Notes under the pieces: model-generated
What the model was told of the DNA's origin: nothing
The model's input: only the letters and a program-made list of their open reading frames with translations
Database searches by the model: none
Shown: in pieces, positions 31,758 through 40,700 of the stretch
Numbering within the stretch: the stretch's first letter is position 1
Layout: each line of letters opens with the position of its first letter
Program-made: the position numbers and the translations under genes
Origin: a virus
Virus record (IMG/VR): IMGVR_UViG_3300017593_002057
Location: 1 to 47,018 of that record
Strand: one strand, 5' to 3'
DNA: 47,018 nt

Positions 31758-31928
31758 TTATTTCTCCATTTCTTTTAAAATTTCTTCTATTTCCGCTATT
31801 AAATCTTCTATAGCTACAACTTCATCCCCACAACCTAATGCCATAAGTTTATGTTTTTCACGTCTCAAATTATATAATTTATCTTCAAGGAGAATTTTAA
31901 CAGCTCTCTCTAAAATATCTTTTTTCAT
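31758..31928 (-). CDS. Very small helical protein
   Basis: A 56-residue protein starting ATG at 31928 with SD AGAGGT five bases upstream and ending TAA at 31758. It is predicted to be two helices: 'KKDILERAVKILLEDKLYNL' and 'VVAIEDLIAEIEEILKEMEK'. It occupies the gap between the DNA polymerase and the zinc ribbon protein with short, normal spacing on both sides. Coding support is the SD, the fit to the gap and an amphipathic composition. Function unknown. Confidence 0.65.
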   Translation of the reverse strand: MKKDILERAVKILLEDKLYNLRREKHKLMALGCGDEVVAIEDLIAEIEEILKEMEK

Positions 31929-31940
31929 TTTTACCTCTTT

Positions 31941-34322
31941 TTAAACTTTACTTTGCCATCTTTTAGAAATTTTCGTTTCCACTCTCAAATCAATTGAACC
32001 TAATAATTTATCTACAAGTTCATGTCTTTCCCTAATTCCTTTAGTCATTTCATAAATTATAAATTCTTCCATTTCTTTAATAAATTTTTCATCATTATCT
32101 ATCTCAAAGATAATTTCATCATGCGCTTCTATAATTGGATAAATTCTTTCATCTAATAAACGGTTTTCAATAATTTCATCTATATCGCCAAGCGAAATTA
32201 ACATAATATCTGACGCAACAGATTGAACTACAGTATTAAAAGCCTGTCGTTTTGTTTCTTCATCAAATTTATCAAATTTTCTTATCCTTCCAAAAGGAGT
32301 ATTAATATAATGATTTTTTTCTACAAATCTTACACATCTATCTATTGTTTCTCCTATCTGCGGAAATCTCTCAAAAAAATTATCAATTAATTCTTGTGCT
32401 TTATCTTCCGAAATTCCCAATCTTTTAGCCAATCCAATAGGTGTTATACCATATAATATACCAAATGTCACAGATTTTGCAAACTGTCGCTGTTGTTTTT
32501 GAACTTTTTCATAAGGAATATTGAATATCATAGAAGCAATCATTGTATGAACATCTTTTCCAGACTTCAAAATTTCAATTAATTTCTCATCACGAGATAA
32601 AGCACCAGCAACACAAACTTCAATCATAGAATAATCTGAACCTAAAAATAATTTATTTGGCCTTGCAATAATCATTTCCCTAACGCCACCTGTTCTTGGA
32701 AGATTTTGAAAATTAAATTTATGTTCTTCTCTTCCTAATTCAGAACCGCTACTTGTCCTTCCTGTAATAGTCTTAGTTAAATTGAAATTTGTATAAGCTA
32801 TGCCATTAATTAACTTTGCTTTAATACCCTTAGCATATGTTGAATATAATTTTTCAAATTTTCTATATTTAGATATATAACCTGCTATTGGATATTTATC
32901 TTCCAATTCTAATAAAACTTCCCTTTTAAATGATTTATAATCTTTATATGATAAACCATATACACCATAGAATAATAATCTAATATCATGATCAGAACTT
33001 GGATTAAAAGGTACTTTATTAATCAATCTTTTCTTATAAAATTGTATTAAACTTTCAGGCAAAAATTTTACATTTATATTATCTAAAAAATCAGTTGTCA
33101 TACTTTCTATCTTCTTTTTTAATATTTGTAATCTCCTTTCAAACTTTTGCGTAAGTAAATCTAAATATCTAGTATCCACTAAAACACCTTTATATTCCAT
33201 TTTCATCAAAGCTCTTTCTGCTTTTAACAAAAAATTCCACAAAAAAATTTTATCTTTTAACTTATCTCTTAAAATATTATATAATCTAGCAGTTTTTATA
33301 ACATCACTTGCATTATATTCTGGATTTATATATGTTTTCCAATCTTTACTTCCTTTGATATCTTCTCCGTAATGAATCAATTCTGGAACATATTCATAAC
33401 ATAAACTTTGCAAATTATAATGCTTTCTATTTTGATCTATTATATAAGCAGCTAATTGTGTATCTGCATGTATTGGAAGCCAAATTTTAAATTTATCATA
33501 AATCCACTTCAAATCAAACTTAATATTATGACCAATAAGTTTATGCTTAGAAAGTTCCAAAATCAATTCTTTAGTTATATCATTTGTAACAAATGCAAAT
33601 TTATGATTACCAATGCCTAACAGTTTTATGTCGCCAAACTGCCATTCAATAGCAGAAGTTTCCAAATCAATTGTAACTTCATCTAATTGTTTTAATATTT
33701 TTATAAGTTCATTACTATTTTCAATAAATTTATATTTAATTTTTTCTTTTTTTAATTTATTATTGAACAATTCATTTAATACCTTCAATGCATCAGAAAT
33801 AAATCTTGATTTAGCATCACTTCCATATTTACGCATATAAGATGCTGGATGCGGCAATATTGCAAAATATTTATTATCTTTTAATACAACTTTATTTTTA
33901 ATTTCAGTTAAAGTAAGACCTAACATTCCTTGAACAGGCACGTTTCCCAATAAAAGAAATTTATTACAATCTATATTTTCAATTTCCTTATCAAGATAAT
34001 ACTTACATCTTCTTATTATCGGAACTGTAATTTTAATTTCCTTATCAAAACAATGAACCATATTGGTTGCAAAACAATCTTTTCTATTAATTCCATAAGA
34101 TGATAAAGCAGACCATAGAAAGTCGCCCGACTTTCCAACGAAAACTTTTCCTTGTTCTATTTCAGTTTGTCCTGGATTAATCCCTATAATAATCAGTTTT
34201 GGTGGATTTTCCTTAAATTTTTTTAATTCATCTTTAGAAGGAAATACAGATGGGCTTTTTAGAAAAGGACACTTTTCACAAATTTTGTCTATTTTATGAG
34301 GGACAAATTTTTCAAATAACAT
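31941..34322 (-). CDS. DNA polymerase I-type enzyme with N-terminal Fe-S uracil-DNA-glycosylase-like domain
   Basis: A 793-residue replicative polymerase. Residues 1-190: a family 4/5 UDG-like domain with 'GINPGQTEIEQGKVFVGKSG' (47-66), 'ILPHPASYM' near 155 and Cys 15, 18, 91 and 106 spaced like the [4Fe-4S] ligands of family 4 UDGs. Then a 3'-5' exonuclease with DxE ('IDLETS'), 'HNIKFD' and 'YNASD'. Then the polymerase: motif A 'SDYSMIEV' (about 565), motif B 'KSVTFGILYG' (about 620), motif C 'EAHDEI' (about 735). Motif A has Cys where Arg usually follows E-x. ATG at 34322 is preferred over an upstream TTG; it starts two bases past the previous stop. Confidence 0.9.
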   Translation of the reverse strand: MLFEKFVPHKIDKICEKCPFLKSPSVFPSKDELKKFKENPPKLIIIGINPGQTEIEQGKVFVGKSGDFLWSALSSYGINRKDCFATNMVHCFDKEIKITVPIIRRCKYYLDKEIENIDCNKFLLLGNVPVQGMLGLTLTEIKNKVVLKDNKYFAILPHPASYMRKYGSDAKSRFISDALKVLNELFNNKLKKEKIKYKFIENSNELIKILKQLDEVTIDLETSAIEWQFGDIKLLGIGNHKFAFVTNDITKELILELSKHKLIGHNIKFDLKWIYDKFKIWLPIHADTQLAAYIIDQNRKHYNLQSLCYEYVPELIHYGEDIKGSKDWKTYINPEYNASDVIKTARLYNILRDKLKDKIFLWNFLLKAERALMKMEYKGVLVDTRYLDLLTQKFERRLQILKKKIESMTTDFLDNINVKFLPESLIQFYKKRLINKVPFNPSSDHDIRLLFYGVYGLSYKDYKSFKREVLLELEDKYPIAGYISKYRKFEKLYSTYAKGIKAKLINGIAYTNFNLTKTITGRTSSGSELGREEHKFNFQNLPRTGGVREMIIARPNKLFLGSDYSMIEVCVAGALSRDEKLIEILKSGKDVHTMIASMIFNIPYEKVQKQQRQFAKSVTFGILYGITPIGLAKRLGISEDKAQELIDNFFERFPQIGETIDRCVRFVEKNHYINTPFGRIRKFDKFDEETKRQAFNTVVQSVASDIMLISLGDIDEIIENRLLDERIYPIIEAHDEIIFEIDNDEKFIKEMEEFIIYEMTKGIRERHELVDKLLGSIDLRVETKISKRWQSKV

Positions 34323-34323
34323 A

Positions 34324-35247
34324 TTACAAGTTCCCAATTGCTACCCAAATTTTCATATCTTTTGTTTCCAAATAAGCAACATTATTTTTACAAATTAAAA
34401 ATTCGATATAATCATCATTAGATGGAATATTAAAAATTATTGCAGGTAATATATAAGTACCATCCAATTTTCCTTCTATCTTACACAACAATTTGATTTC
34501 AGGATATTCATTAATCAAATAATTTTTCTCTAAATTCAAAGTATCTATTTTTGACAAAGAAGTCAATAATTTAACATCATTATATGGAACTTGAACCTTA
34601 CAAATAAATTCTTTAGAATTTTTAATATTATCTACTTTTTTATAAAAATCATCTTCAGCTTCAGAACCAATTATATAAGAAACAAATCCATGTTCAGATG
34701 TAATATGTCCTACCCAAACATCTGAAAATTTGGCAATTGAAAAATAATTATCAGGAATTATTAACTCATCAGTATTAATGATTAAACGTTTAATCTTCTT
34801 ATCAAAATCAACATATTCTGGTTTTATCTCTACATAAACAGAATCATTTCCCAAAGCTAAAAAGTTAGGGCTAATATCTATATATGATATATCACTAGTA
34901 AATTTTTTCAAAATATTAGCAATTTTAATCATTTTTTCCAAAGTACCTTTTGTAAAATATATTTTGTTATCTACTTCGATTCTATCTGGAAGCTCAGATT
35001 CTATACATGGTATAAATGCTTCTAAATTTCCAATCTTATATACCAATTTATCTTTTTTCAAATTTAGCTTTCCATTTTGGACTTCCAAAACTTTATATAT
35101 CAAATCACAAGTAGCTTGCAAAGGCTTTTCAACTGGAAAATCCATATCGATTTCACCATAAATACCCATTCCAGAAAAAATTGCCTTATCTTTTACTAAA
35201 AATACATAAGCATTTTTCTTTTGTAAAATATTCAATAACTCTTTCAT
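34324..35247 (-). CDS. Possible sliding clamp (DnaN-like), divergent
   Basis: A 307-residue protein between the clamp-loader gene and the DNA polymerase gene, exactly where a processivity clamp is expected. It is beta-rich, in about three similar thirds. The pattern '(T)LEKMIKIANILKKF', 'IKRLIINTDELIIPD' and 'CKIEGKLDGTYILPA' is compatible with clamp strands and helices. No motif proves it. SD GGAGG precedes ATG. Role if correct: a ring on DNA that tethers the polymerase, loaded by its neighbour. The alternative is another polymerase accessory protein. Confidence 0.45.
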   Translation of the reverse strand: MKELLNILQKKNAYVFLVKDKAIFSGMGIYGEIDMDFPVEKPLQATCDLIYKVLEVQNGKLNLKKDKLVYKIGNLEAFIPCIESELPDRIEVDNKIYFTKGTLEKMIKIANILKKFTSDISYIDISPNFLALGNDSVYVEIKPEYVDFDKKIKRLIINTDELIIPDNYFSIAKFSDVWVGHITSEHGFVSYIIGSEAEDDFYKKVDNIKNSKEFICKVQVPYNDVKLLTSLSKIDTLNLEKNYLINEYPEIKLLCKIEGKLDGTYILPAIIFNIPSNDDYIEFLICKNNVAYLETKDMKIWVAIGNL

Positions 35248-35249
35248 CT

Positions 35250-36182
35250 TTAACCTCCAAATTTATTTTTTACTTTTTCTAATCTAAAATATGTTTCTAA
35301 TATAGCCAAAATCATAGAAGATGAATCATAAATAGGATGATTTAATGGCTCTATACAGTCATATATCAATCTAATATTATCTGGTGATAATATCAAAAGT
35401 TGATTAATAAAGGTAGCTAATAAGTATTTTCTTAAAGCTTCAGTATTTGCCTCTATTTCTCTTTTATATTTATTCAGATAATCAATTAATTGTTGTAAAT
35501 CACTAACATTAAATAATATCTCTGCTATCTTAGAAAAACTTAATTCTTCATGACTAGAAGTAATTTTTTCCAAATAATTTAATGCATCACCTTCACTATT
35601 AAAATGAATCATTCCCGACATTAATTTTTTAGCTATACCAATACATCCATAAGATTTTTCATATAACTTTTGAAAAAAAATTGCACTCACTGGAAATTGC
35701 AATGAACGCAACCCTTTAGCTATACATTTACAAAAAGTTCTATATTCCAAAGCTTCAGTTCTTAATCTAAGACATCTTCTTCTAATAGTAATTGGAAGTT
35801 TATCACCTTCTATTCCAGTCAAGATAAAATGTACATCTTTTGGTGTATTTTCAAAAATGTTCAAAAAGCTATTCATTGCAGCCGTACCAATCTCATTAAT
35901 TTCATCTAATATCCAAATACGTTTTCTATTTTCGAAAATTGGTGTTTGAGCACGTCTAATTATCTCCCTTGCATTATCTATTCCCCTTAAATCAGCAATA
36001 TTTATAAAATAAATATAACGTGGAATTGTAAAGTGATTAGCAATTATATTAGCTAATGTAGTTTTGCCAGAACCTGAAGGGCCAAAGATTAAAATAGCCC
36101 CAGGTAATGGTTGTTCACCATCAAAAAATGGTTTTAATACCTTTTTTAATAATTCATTTCCACAAATATCTTCTAGTTCCAC
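35250..36182 (-). CDS. Clamp-loader-like AAA+ ATPase
   Basis: A 310-residue AAA+ protein of the RFC/gp44/DnaX type. Walker A GPSGSGKTT (34-42), Walker B 'RIWILDE' (88-94), sensor 1 region 'HFILTGIEGDKLP' and an arginine-rich 'TIRRRC' as in the SRC box of clamp loaders. The start is GTG at 36182, with GGAGG five bases upstream. A longer frame back to 36221 would run into the tRNA gene and code for residues from tRNA sequence, so it is rejected. Together with the neighbouring possible clamp and polymerase it forms the processivity module. Confidence 0.85.
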   Translation of the reverse strand: MELEDICGNELLKKVLKPFFDGEQPLPGAILIFGPSGSGKTTLANIIANHFTIPRYIYFINIADLRGIDNAREIIRRAQTPIFENRKRIWILDEINEIGTAAMNSFLNIFENTPKDVHFILTGIEGDKLPITIRRRCLRLRTEALEYRTFCKCIAKGLRSLQFPVSAIFFQKLYEKSYGCIGIAKKLMSGMIHFNSEGDALNYLEKITSSHEELSFSKIAEILFNVSDLQQLIDYLNKYKREIEANTEALRKYLLATFINQLLILSPDNIRLIYDCIEPLNHPIYDSSSMILAILETYFRLEKVKNKFGG

Positions 36183-36194
36183 TTTAACCTCCAA

Positions 36195-36267
36195 AGCGGG
36201 AAGCAGGACTTGAACCTGCAACTTCCTGACTGGTAATCAGGTGCTTTACCAATTAAGCTATTCCCGC
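36195..36267 (-). tRNA. tRNA-Gly with anticodon ACC
   Basis: A complete 73-base cloverleaf: acceptor GCGGGAA/TTCCCGC (7 bp), D arm GCTT/AAGC with GG in the loop, anticodon stem CCTGA/TCAGG with loop TTACCAG, T arm GCAGG/CCTGC with loop TTCAAGT, discriminator T. Start 36267, end 36195; anticodon ACC at 36234-36232. The first ten bases match bacterial tRNA-Gly (GCGGGAATAG), and U73 fits Gly. CCA is not encoded. ACC would read GGU. It is co-transcribed between the ssDNA-binding gene and the clamp loader. Confidence 0.9.
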
Positions 36268-36273
36268 TTTTTT

Positions 36274-37032
36274 TTAAATTTCTATTTCTTGATCAATATC
36301 TGATGATAAATCTTCAATTTCAGGTTCAGCAGATAGTTTCTTTCTAATACAATTTACATCATACTTACAATCAAAAGCAATTTCATCTTCTCTAAGTTGA
36401 GTAACATTCCAATGAAAGAATAAATAACTTATTGGATACTTATTCTCATTTTTACAAGGTAACATTCTAATTTCTATCGTCTCATTTTCCTTCATTTCAA
36501 ATCTTGGCTGGAAAATTTGAATTTGATTGCTAATCAACATATAAGATAAGAGAGCTTGATCATGAATATCTATTATTTCTTCTTTATACTTATTCCACAA
36601 TTTCGTAATTGACATTGGTTTACCTTTATCAACATCATATTGTGTTCTACCATCACTTCCAGATGTTTTCTCTATAACCAATGTATAACCTTTTTCTGGA
36701 TCAACAGCATCTCCCCAACTATTTGGAGCTTTCGGGTGCATTTTCCTTACAATTTTATCTGTTACATTAACAGGTATTTGGAAAAGTGTAATTCGTCTAG
36801 AATAATCTTCATATTGTTCACTAAGAATAACCGCATAGCAGACAAAGAATTTTTTCTTATAAATGCTACTAGCTTCATCATCATGTCTTTCGGCATACAG
36901 CCGTCTGGCCTTCAAACAATGTGGACATTCAATGCCGAACATTCCTAAGCAAGGAACACCAATTCTTTGACTTTCGCCTGACACTACCCTTCTTACATTT
37001 TCTGTTGTTTTGTCATTTAACCAATTAAACAT
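36274..37032 (-). CDS. Single-stranded DNA-binding protein, T4 gp32-like
   Basis: A 252-residue protein. The N-terminal part carries a Cys cluster 'PCLGMFGIECPHC' followed by a His-containing stretch, like the zinc site of gp32-type proteins. The middle is a basic, aromatic OB-like region ('KKKFFVCYAVIL', 'LFQIPVNVTDKIV'). The C-terminus is very acidic ('EIEDLSSDIDQEIEI'), the usual tail by which SSBs recruit replication partners. SD AAAGGAGG precedes ATG. It lies between the coiled-coil protein after the helicase-primase and the tRNA. The call rests on this combination rather than on strong sequence identity. Confidence 0.7.
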   Translation of the reverse strand: MFNWLNDKTTENVRRVVSGESQRIGVPCLGMFGIECPHCLKARRLYAERHDDEASSIYKKKFFVCYAVILSEQYEDYSRRITLFQIPVNVTDKIVRKMHPKAPNSWGDAVDPEKGYTLVIEKTSGSDGRTQYDVDKGKPMSITKLWNKYKEEIIDIHDQALLSYMLISNQIQIFQPRFEMKENETIEIRMLPCKNENKYPISYLFFHWNVTQLREDEIAFDCKYDVNCIRKKLSAEPEIEDLSSDIDQEIEI

Positions 37033-37058
37033 CTTTAACCTCCTTTAATTTTATTTTT

Positions 37059-37526
37059 TTAATCTTCTTTCCAAGGCCCATCTAAAATTTTTAATAATTC
37101 AGCCTTGGAAAGATTATCTTCACTTATTAACAATTCTTTATCAATTTCTAATATAGCCTTTAACAATGATGCTCTTTGTACATGTATTTGCAACATAGTT
37201 TTGCAAAATTCATATAATTCTGTTGTTCTATCCAATCTCTTTTTTAATTTAACATATTCCTCATCCAATGGCAAGGTGTATTTTATAAAATTTTGTTTAG
37301 CCGCTTCAGATTTAAATTCCTGTTCATTAATCACTTTAGCTTGATATGCAATGAATTCCAATTCCGCTTGATGCATAGATTTTCTAGCTTTACGAGCTCT
37401 TAGAGCCCATTGTCCTAATAGAAATGGTTGTTGTTTTATTAATTCAACCAATTCGCCAATACTCGGCGCACCCAAATATAACTCTTTCCTTAAATCTAAT
37501 AAATATTTCAAATCTTCTTTTTTCAT
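37059..37526 (-). CDS. Helical coiled-coil protein of the replication cluster
   Basis: A 155-residue, almost entirely helical, charged protein ('EELVELIKQQP'-type N-terminal helix and 'EYVKLKKRLDRTTELYEFCK' coiled coil). SD AAAAGGAGG precedes ATG; its start overlaps the end of the primase-helicase gene by four bases, so the two are translationally coupled. It lies between primase-helicase and SSB. A helicase-loading or recombination-accessory role is possible from position alone. No family recognised. Confidence 0.55.
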   Translation of the reverse strand: MKKEDLKYLLDLRKELYLGAPSIGELVELIKQQPFLLGQWALRARKARKSMHQAELEFIAYQAKVINEQEFKSEAAKQNFIKYTLPLDEEYVKLKKRLDRTTELYEFCKTMLQIHVQRASLLKAILEIDKELLISEDNLSKAELLKILDGPWKED

Positions 37527-39301
37527 TTTTTCCTCCTTTTTTCTTTTATTTCCATACTTTCAAAAATTTGCTCCAATTTAATAGCTTCATCTTTAGTTAT
37601 TTCTCTAAAATGAAGAAAATTAGTATCTAAATCAAAAAAACAAGTGCCACCTTGAGATTCTCTACCCGCTTCTACTGAAACATACAATACTCTACTAAAG
37701 CTTTCTTCAATACCTGGAATTCTATTTCTATGTATTAACAAAACTGTATCACTATCTGATAGAAAACTAGCCGCCCATTGTGGTGTCATCCCTTTTGGCA
37801 TCATAGTAGGATCGCCCTTACCAAAATGCGCAATTATAACTATTGGAACTTCCAACTCACGTGAAATGTCTCTAAATTTTCTAATATAACTTTCCATAAC
37901 CTGAACTCTATTGTGAATTTCTGTTCTCACCAAATAATGTATATTATCAAATATAACTAATTTTAAATCAAAACGCAAGATGCTATCTCTAATAGTTTCT
38001 TCTACTTGCTCAGGTTTTTTAATACTATTTGGAGCACAAATATAAAGGCTTGGAACTTGATTCTCATCTAAATAATGTTTTATCAATACATAATCCTTTG
38101 TAAATTGAAAATCTCTACCAACATCTAATAACATTCCCCAAGCTAATTTAGCTAATCTAGTAGCTGTCATTTCAACACAATAATACATAGTTGGAATATT
38201 TTGACGTGCTAATTCTGTAGCAATTTTTAAAAATAATGAGGTTTTTCCCGTCTTCGGGAAACCTACTGCTGTAATCAATTCGCCTGACCTAAAACCACCA
38301 TTTAAAATTCTATTCAATTCTTCGCTAAATGTTGGCAATACATTTTCCGATATTTCACCTGCCAATATTTCACTTTCCGCTATTTTATCTATTCTATGTA
38401 CAGATTCAGGTTCTGCTCTTGTTGCTTCTTTTAATAATAATTTAAATCTTTCTATCCCAAATTCATTTACATAATCAGATACATCATAACCTTCTGGCAA
38501 ATGAATTATATAACAACGATGGATACCTAATCTGCTAATCAATTTTTTTGTTCCTAATTCGCCTGCCTTATCTGCATCAAGTGCTAAATAAATCTTTTCC
38601 AATTCTTCAAATCTTTCATACCATTCAGGGTGGAAAACCCCAGCACCAGGAATCCCCAAAACATTTTCTATTCCTTTATCTATTAAAGTTATAGTATCAT
38701 GTTCACCTTCTAGAAGAATTGCTTCACCAATATCATAAATATCTTTTAATGCATCTTCATTATACATTATTTTAGGTGCATTCTTTACTTGCCTAAAAGT
38801 TTTAGGCAATCCAAACCAACTTCTATACTTAATATTATATAATCTCCCATTTTTAAAATATGGGATAACCAAAGTCTTTGGAACTGGCAAAATTTCACCA
38901 TCAACTTCTTCATTTTCAACCAAAACACCCAACTTTTGTCTTCTTATAGTATTTAATGAAATTTTCCAATTCTTTATTAAATCTCTTAAATATTTTCTAT
39001 TTTTCATCAATGTATTATGTGCTAACATAACTTCATCTAAATATTTATTATCTAACGGTTTTAACTTTTCAAAAGATAGCTTCGCAACGGTATCAATTAA
39101 TCCCATTTTCTTTTTCAAACTATAAAGACTTCTACCACTTTCTAAACATGCAAAACAATGCCATTTGCCTGTAACAGCATGAATAACAAATGCACGATTA
39201 CCTTCCGAACCACAAAAAGGACATTTATGTAATCTTATTTCTTCGCCTTCTACTTTAAAATCCAAATTTTGTCTTTTCAAAAAATCAATCGGCCTTTCCA
39301 T
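37523..39301 (-). CDS. Bifunctional primase-helicase
   Basis: A 592-residue protein with, in order: a CHC2-type zinc finger (C27, C30, C49, C52; H48 adjacent); a TOPRIM primase core with 'LLEGEHDT' (about 195) and 'LALDADKAG' (about 240); and a DnaB-type helicase/RecA core with Walker A 'GFPKTGKTS' (about 350) and Walker B 'LVIFDNIH' (about 455). This T7 gp4-like arrangement unwinds the fork and lays primers. Start is ATG with AGGA upstream. Neighbours are the other replisome genes, consistent with a phage-encoded fork. Confidence 0.9.
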   Translation of the reverse strand: MERPIDFLKRQNLDFKVEGEEIRLHKCPFCGSEGNRAFVIHAVTGKWHCFACLESGRSLYSLKKKMGLIDTVAKLSFEKLKPLDNKYLDEVMLAHNTLMKNRKYLRDLIKNWKISLNTIRRQKLGVLVENEEVDGEILPVPKTLVIPYFKNGRLYNIKYRSWFGLPKTFRQVKNAPKIMYNEDALKDIYDIGEAILLEGEHDTITLIDKGIENVLGIPGAGVFHPEWYERFEELEKIYLALDADKAGELGTKKLISRLGIHRCYIIHLPEGYDVSDYVNEFGIERFKLLLKEATRAEPESVHRIDKIAESEILAGEISENVLPTFSEELNRILNGGFRSGELITAVGFPKTGKTSLFLKIATELARQNIPTMYYCVEMTATRLAKLAWGMLLDVGRDFQFTKDYVLIKHYLDENQVPSLYICAPNSIKKPEQVEETIRDSILRFDLKLVIFDNIHYLVRTEIHNRVQVMESYIRKFRDISRELEVPIVIIAHFGKGDPTMMPKGMTPQWAASFLSDSDTVLLIHRNRIPGIEESFSRVLYVSVEAGRESQGGTCFFDLDTNFLHFREITKDEAIKLEQIFESMEIKEKRRKK

Positions 39302-39303
39302 GA

Positions 39304-40089
39304 TTAAATCCTAAAAATAAAATTACGCACAGGTGGTGCAAATCTTAATAATGATCCATATTTTTCTTCAAACAACAACTTTTTCTTTTTTATTAATAGT
39401 ATATCAGCATTAGTTATCTTACGTTTGAACAAATTAAAAAATATTTCATTATTTAATAAATAATCTAATTCATTATATCTTATACTAAATCCATAAATAT
39501 TTGTCCTTTCCTTTGGAATTATAATTCTTGACCAATGCTGTCTAAGCCAAAGAAGACTATTATCACGATGTTCCTTTCTAATATTCAAAATTCTATTATG
39601 TGCATTTACAATATCCTTTACTATTTGCATATCTAAATAATTATAAAAACGAAATATAAAATTTTCAATAAGGATTCCAGCTTGTGGAACATAATTTAAC
39701 TTTCCTTGAAAATTAACAATTGTAATTGCAAAATCCATATAATAATCCAAATAGGCCTTGTCCATTCTAAATTCAATATCATACTTTTGACAAAGGGATT
39801 TATAATAAGGATGAAAATCTGAAAATTGTAATAAATCAACATTAGATTTTTTTTCTAATAAAAAAGAAAGCTTATTAGAAATTAAATGGCGGGTATTAGG
39901 AATAGAAATGTATCTACCATAATAGTATGAAATAGCGTTAAGAAAATAATGATAGGCTTCATTTAAATTAAGATTTTTATCTTTAATAAATGCTAAAATT
40001 AAATTTTTATCCAAATAGACATTTCTTCCATATAAAATAAATAAATAATTTCTCAACCTATCAATTAAATAATCAACATTATATTTCAT
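39304..40089 (-). CDS. Unknown protein upstream of the primase-helicase gene
   Basis: A 261-residue, Tyr/Asn/Leu/Lys-rich, mostly helical protein with no recognised domain. Features are several aromatic stretches ('YHYFLNAISYYYGRY', 'IFRFYNYLDMQIV') and a basic C-terminus. It lies two bases before the primase-helicase gene and overlaps the 40079-40321 gene by 11 bases, so it is translated in coupling with replication genes. All-helical proteins at this site can be helicase loaders, but nothing in the sequence demonstrates that. Confidence 0.5.
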   Translation of the reverse strand: MKYNVDYLIDRLRNYLFILYGRNVYLDKNLILAFIKDKNLNLNEAYHYFLNAISYYYGRYISIPNTRHLISNKLSFLLEKKSNVDLLQFSDFHPYYKSLCQKYDIEFRMDKAYLDYYMDFAITIVNFQGKLNYVPQAGILIENFIFRFYNYLDMQIVKDIVNAHNRILNIRKEHRDNSLLWLRQHWSRIIIPKERTNIYGFSIRYNELDYLLNNEIFFNLFKRKITNADILLIKKKKLLFEEKYGSLLRFAPPVRNFIFRI

Positions 40090-40321
40090 CGGATAAATAT
40101 TTAACTACCATATCTAAAATGATACCAGCTACTAAGGATTTAGGCAATTTAAAATTTGCACTTATATTACTAATAATATCATTAGTTTTTACATTTACAG
40201 AAGCATTTATTATAACTTTATTATGGCGCTTTGGCGGTTTAGGCAATGGAAATAAATCACCACGCCTTTTCAAAATCTCATTTAATATTGCCTCAGTCAA
40301 TTTTGTTAAAATAGCTTCCAT
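40079..40321 (-). CDS. Small protein, possible ribbon-helix-helix-type DNA binder
   Basis: Eighty residues. The N-terminal helix and Pro/Lys linker 'PLPKPPKRHNK' precede 'VIINASVNVKTNDIISNIS' and 'LPKSLVAGIILDMVVKYL', a strand-helix-helix pattern that could be a ribbon-helix-helix fold. It overlaps the next gene by 11 bases and the previous one by one base. Function unknown; the fold is a weak inference. Confidence 0.45.
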   Translation of the reverse strand: MEAILTKLTEAILNEILKRRGDLFPLPKPPKRHNKVIINASVNVKTNDIISNISANFKLPKSLVAGIILDMVVKYLSDEI

Positions 40322-40683
40322 TATTCAAAGAGTGAAGATAAATCAATAGTTATAATGATTTTTTTATCTTTTTTGTTCACATTTATCTTCTGATTTAATT
40401 TCTCATCAAGTTCTTCCAATTTCTCAGTAGATTTTTCTAAATCCAAAGTTGAAGATTGAAGTGTTGGTTCCATGTCAGTTGAATTTTCAATAACATTTTG
40501 CCCTAAATCGACTTCATTTTGGGCTTCTTCCGCTTCATCAACTTTTTCATCTTGGGATATAGAAGTTTCACGTTTCAAAAGTGTTTCATCAAGTAAAAAC
40601 TCATCGCAAGAATCATTAGGACCCTTTGAATCTTCACATTTCCCATTTTCATAAAATACACAGTATTTACAAATTTTTTCCAT
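40321..40683 (-). CDS. Acidic protein with N-terminal Cys cluster
   Basis: A 120-residue protein. The N-terminal 30 residues hold four Cys ('ICKYCVFYENGKCED' and 'DSCDEF') that could bind one zinc ion. The remainder is acidic and low-complexity (Glu/Asp/Ser), ending in a short Lys-rich strand-like segment 'KKIIITIDLSSLFE'. SD AAGGAGG precedes ATG. It may be a small binding or anti-nuclease-type protein (acidic DNA mimic), but this is speculation. Unrecognised. Confidence 0.5.
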   Translation of the reverse strand: MEKICKYCVFYENGKCEDSKGPNDSCDEFLLDETLLKRETSISQDEKVDEAEEAQNEVDLGQNVIENSTDMEPTLQSSTLDLEKSTEKLEELDEKLNQKINVNKKDKKIIITIDLSSLFE

Positions 40684-40700
40684 TTTATCCTCCTTAAAAT

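Noticed and set aside
36183-36221. Extended N-terminus for the clamp-loader gene starting at 36221
   Set aside because: These codons lie in the tRNA-Gly gene. The GTG at 36182 has GGAGG at proper spacing and begins the conserved part of the protein.
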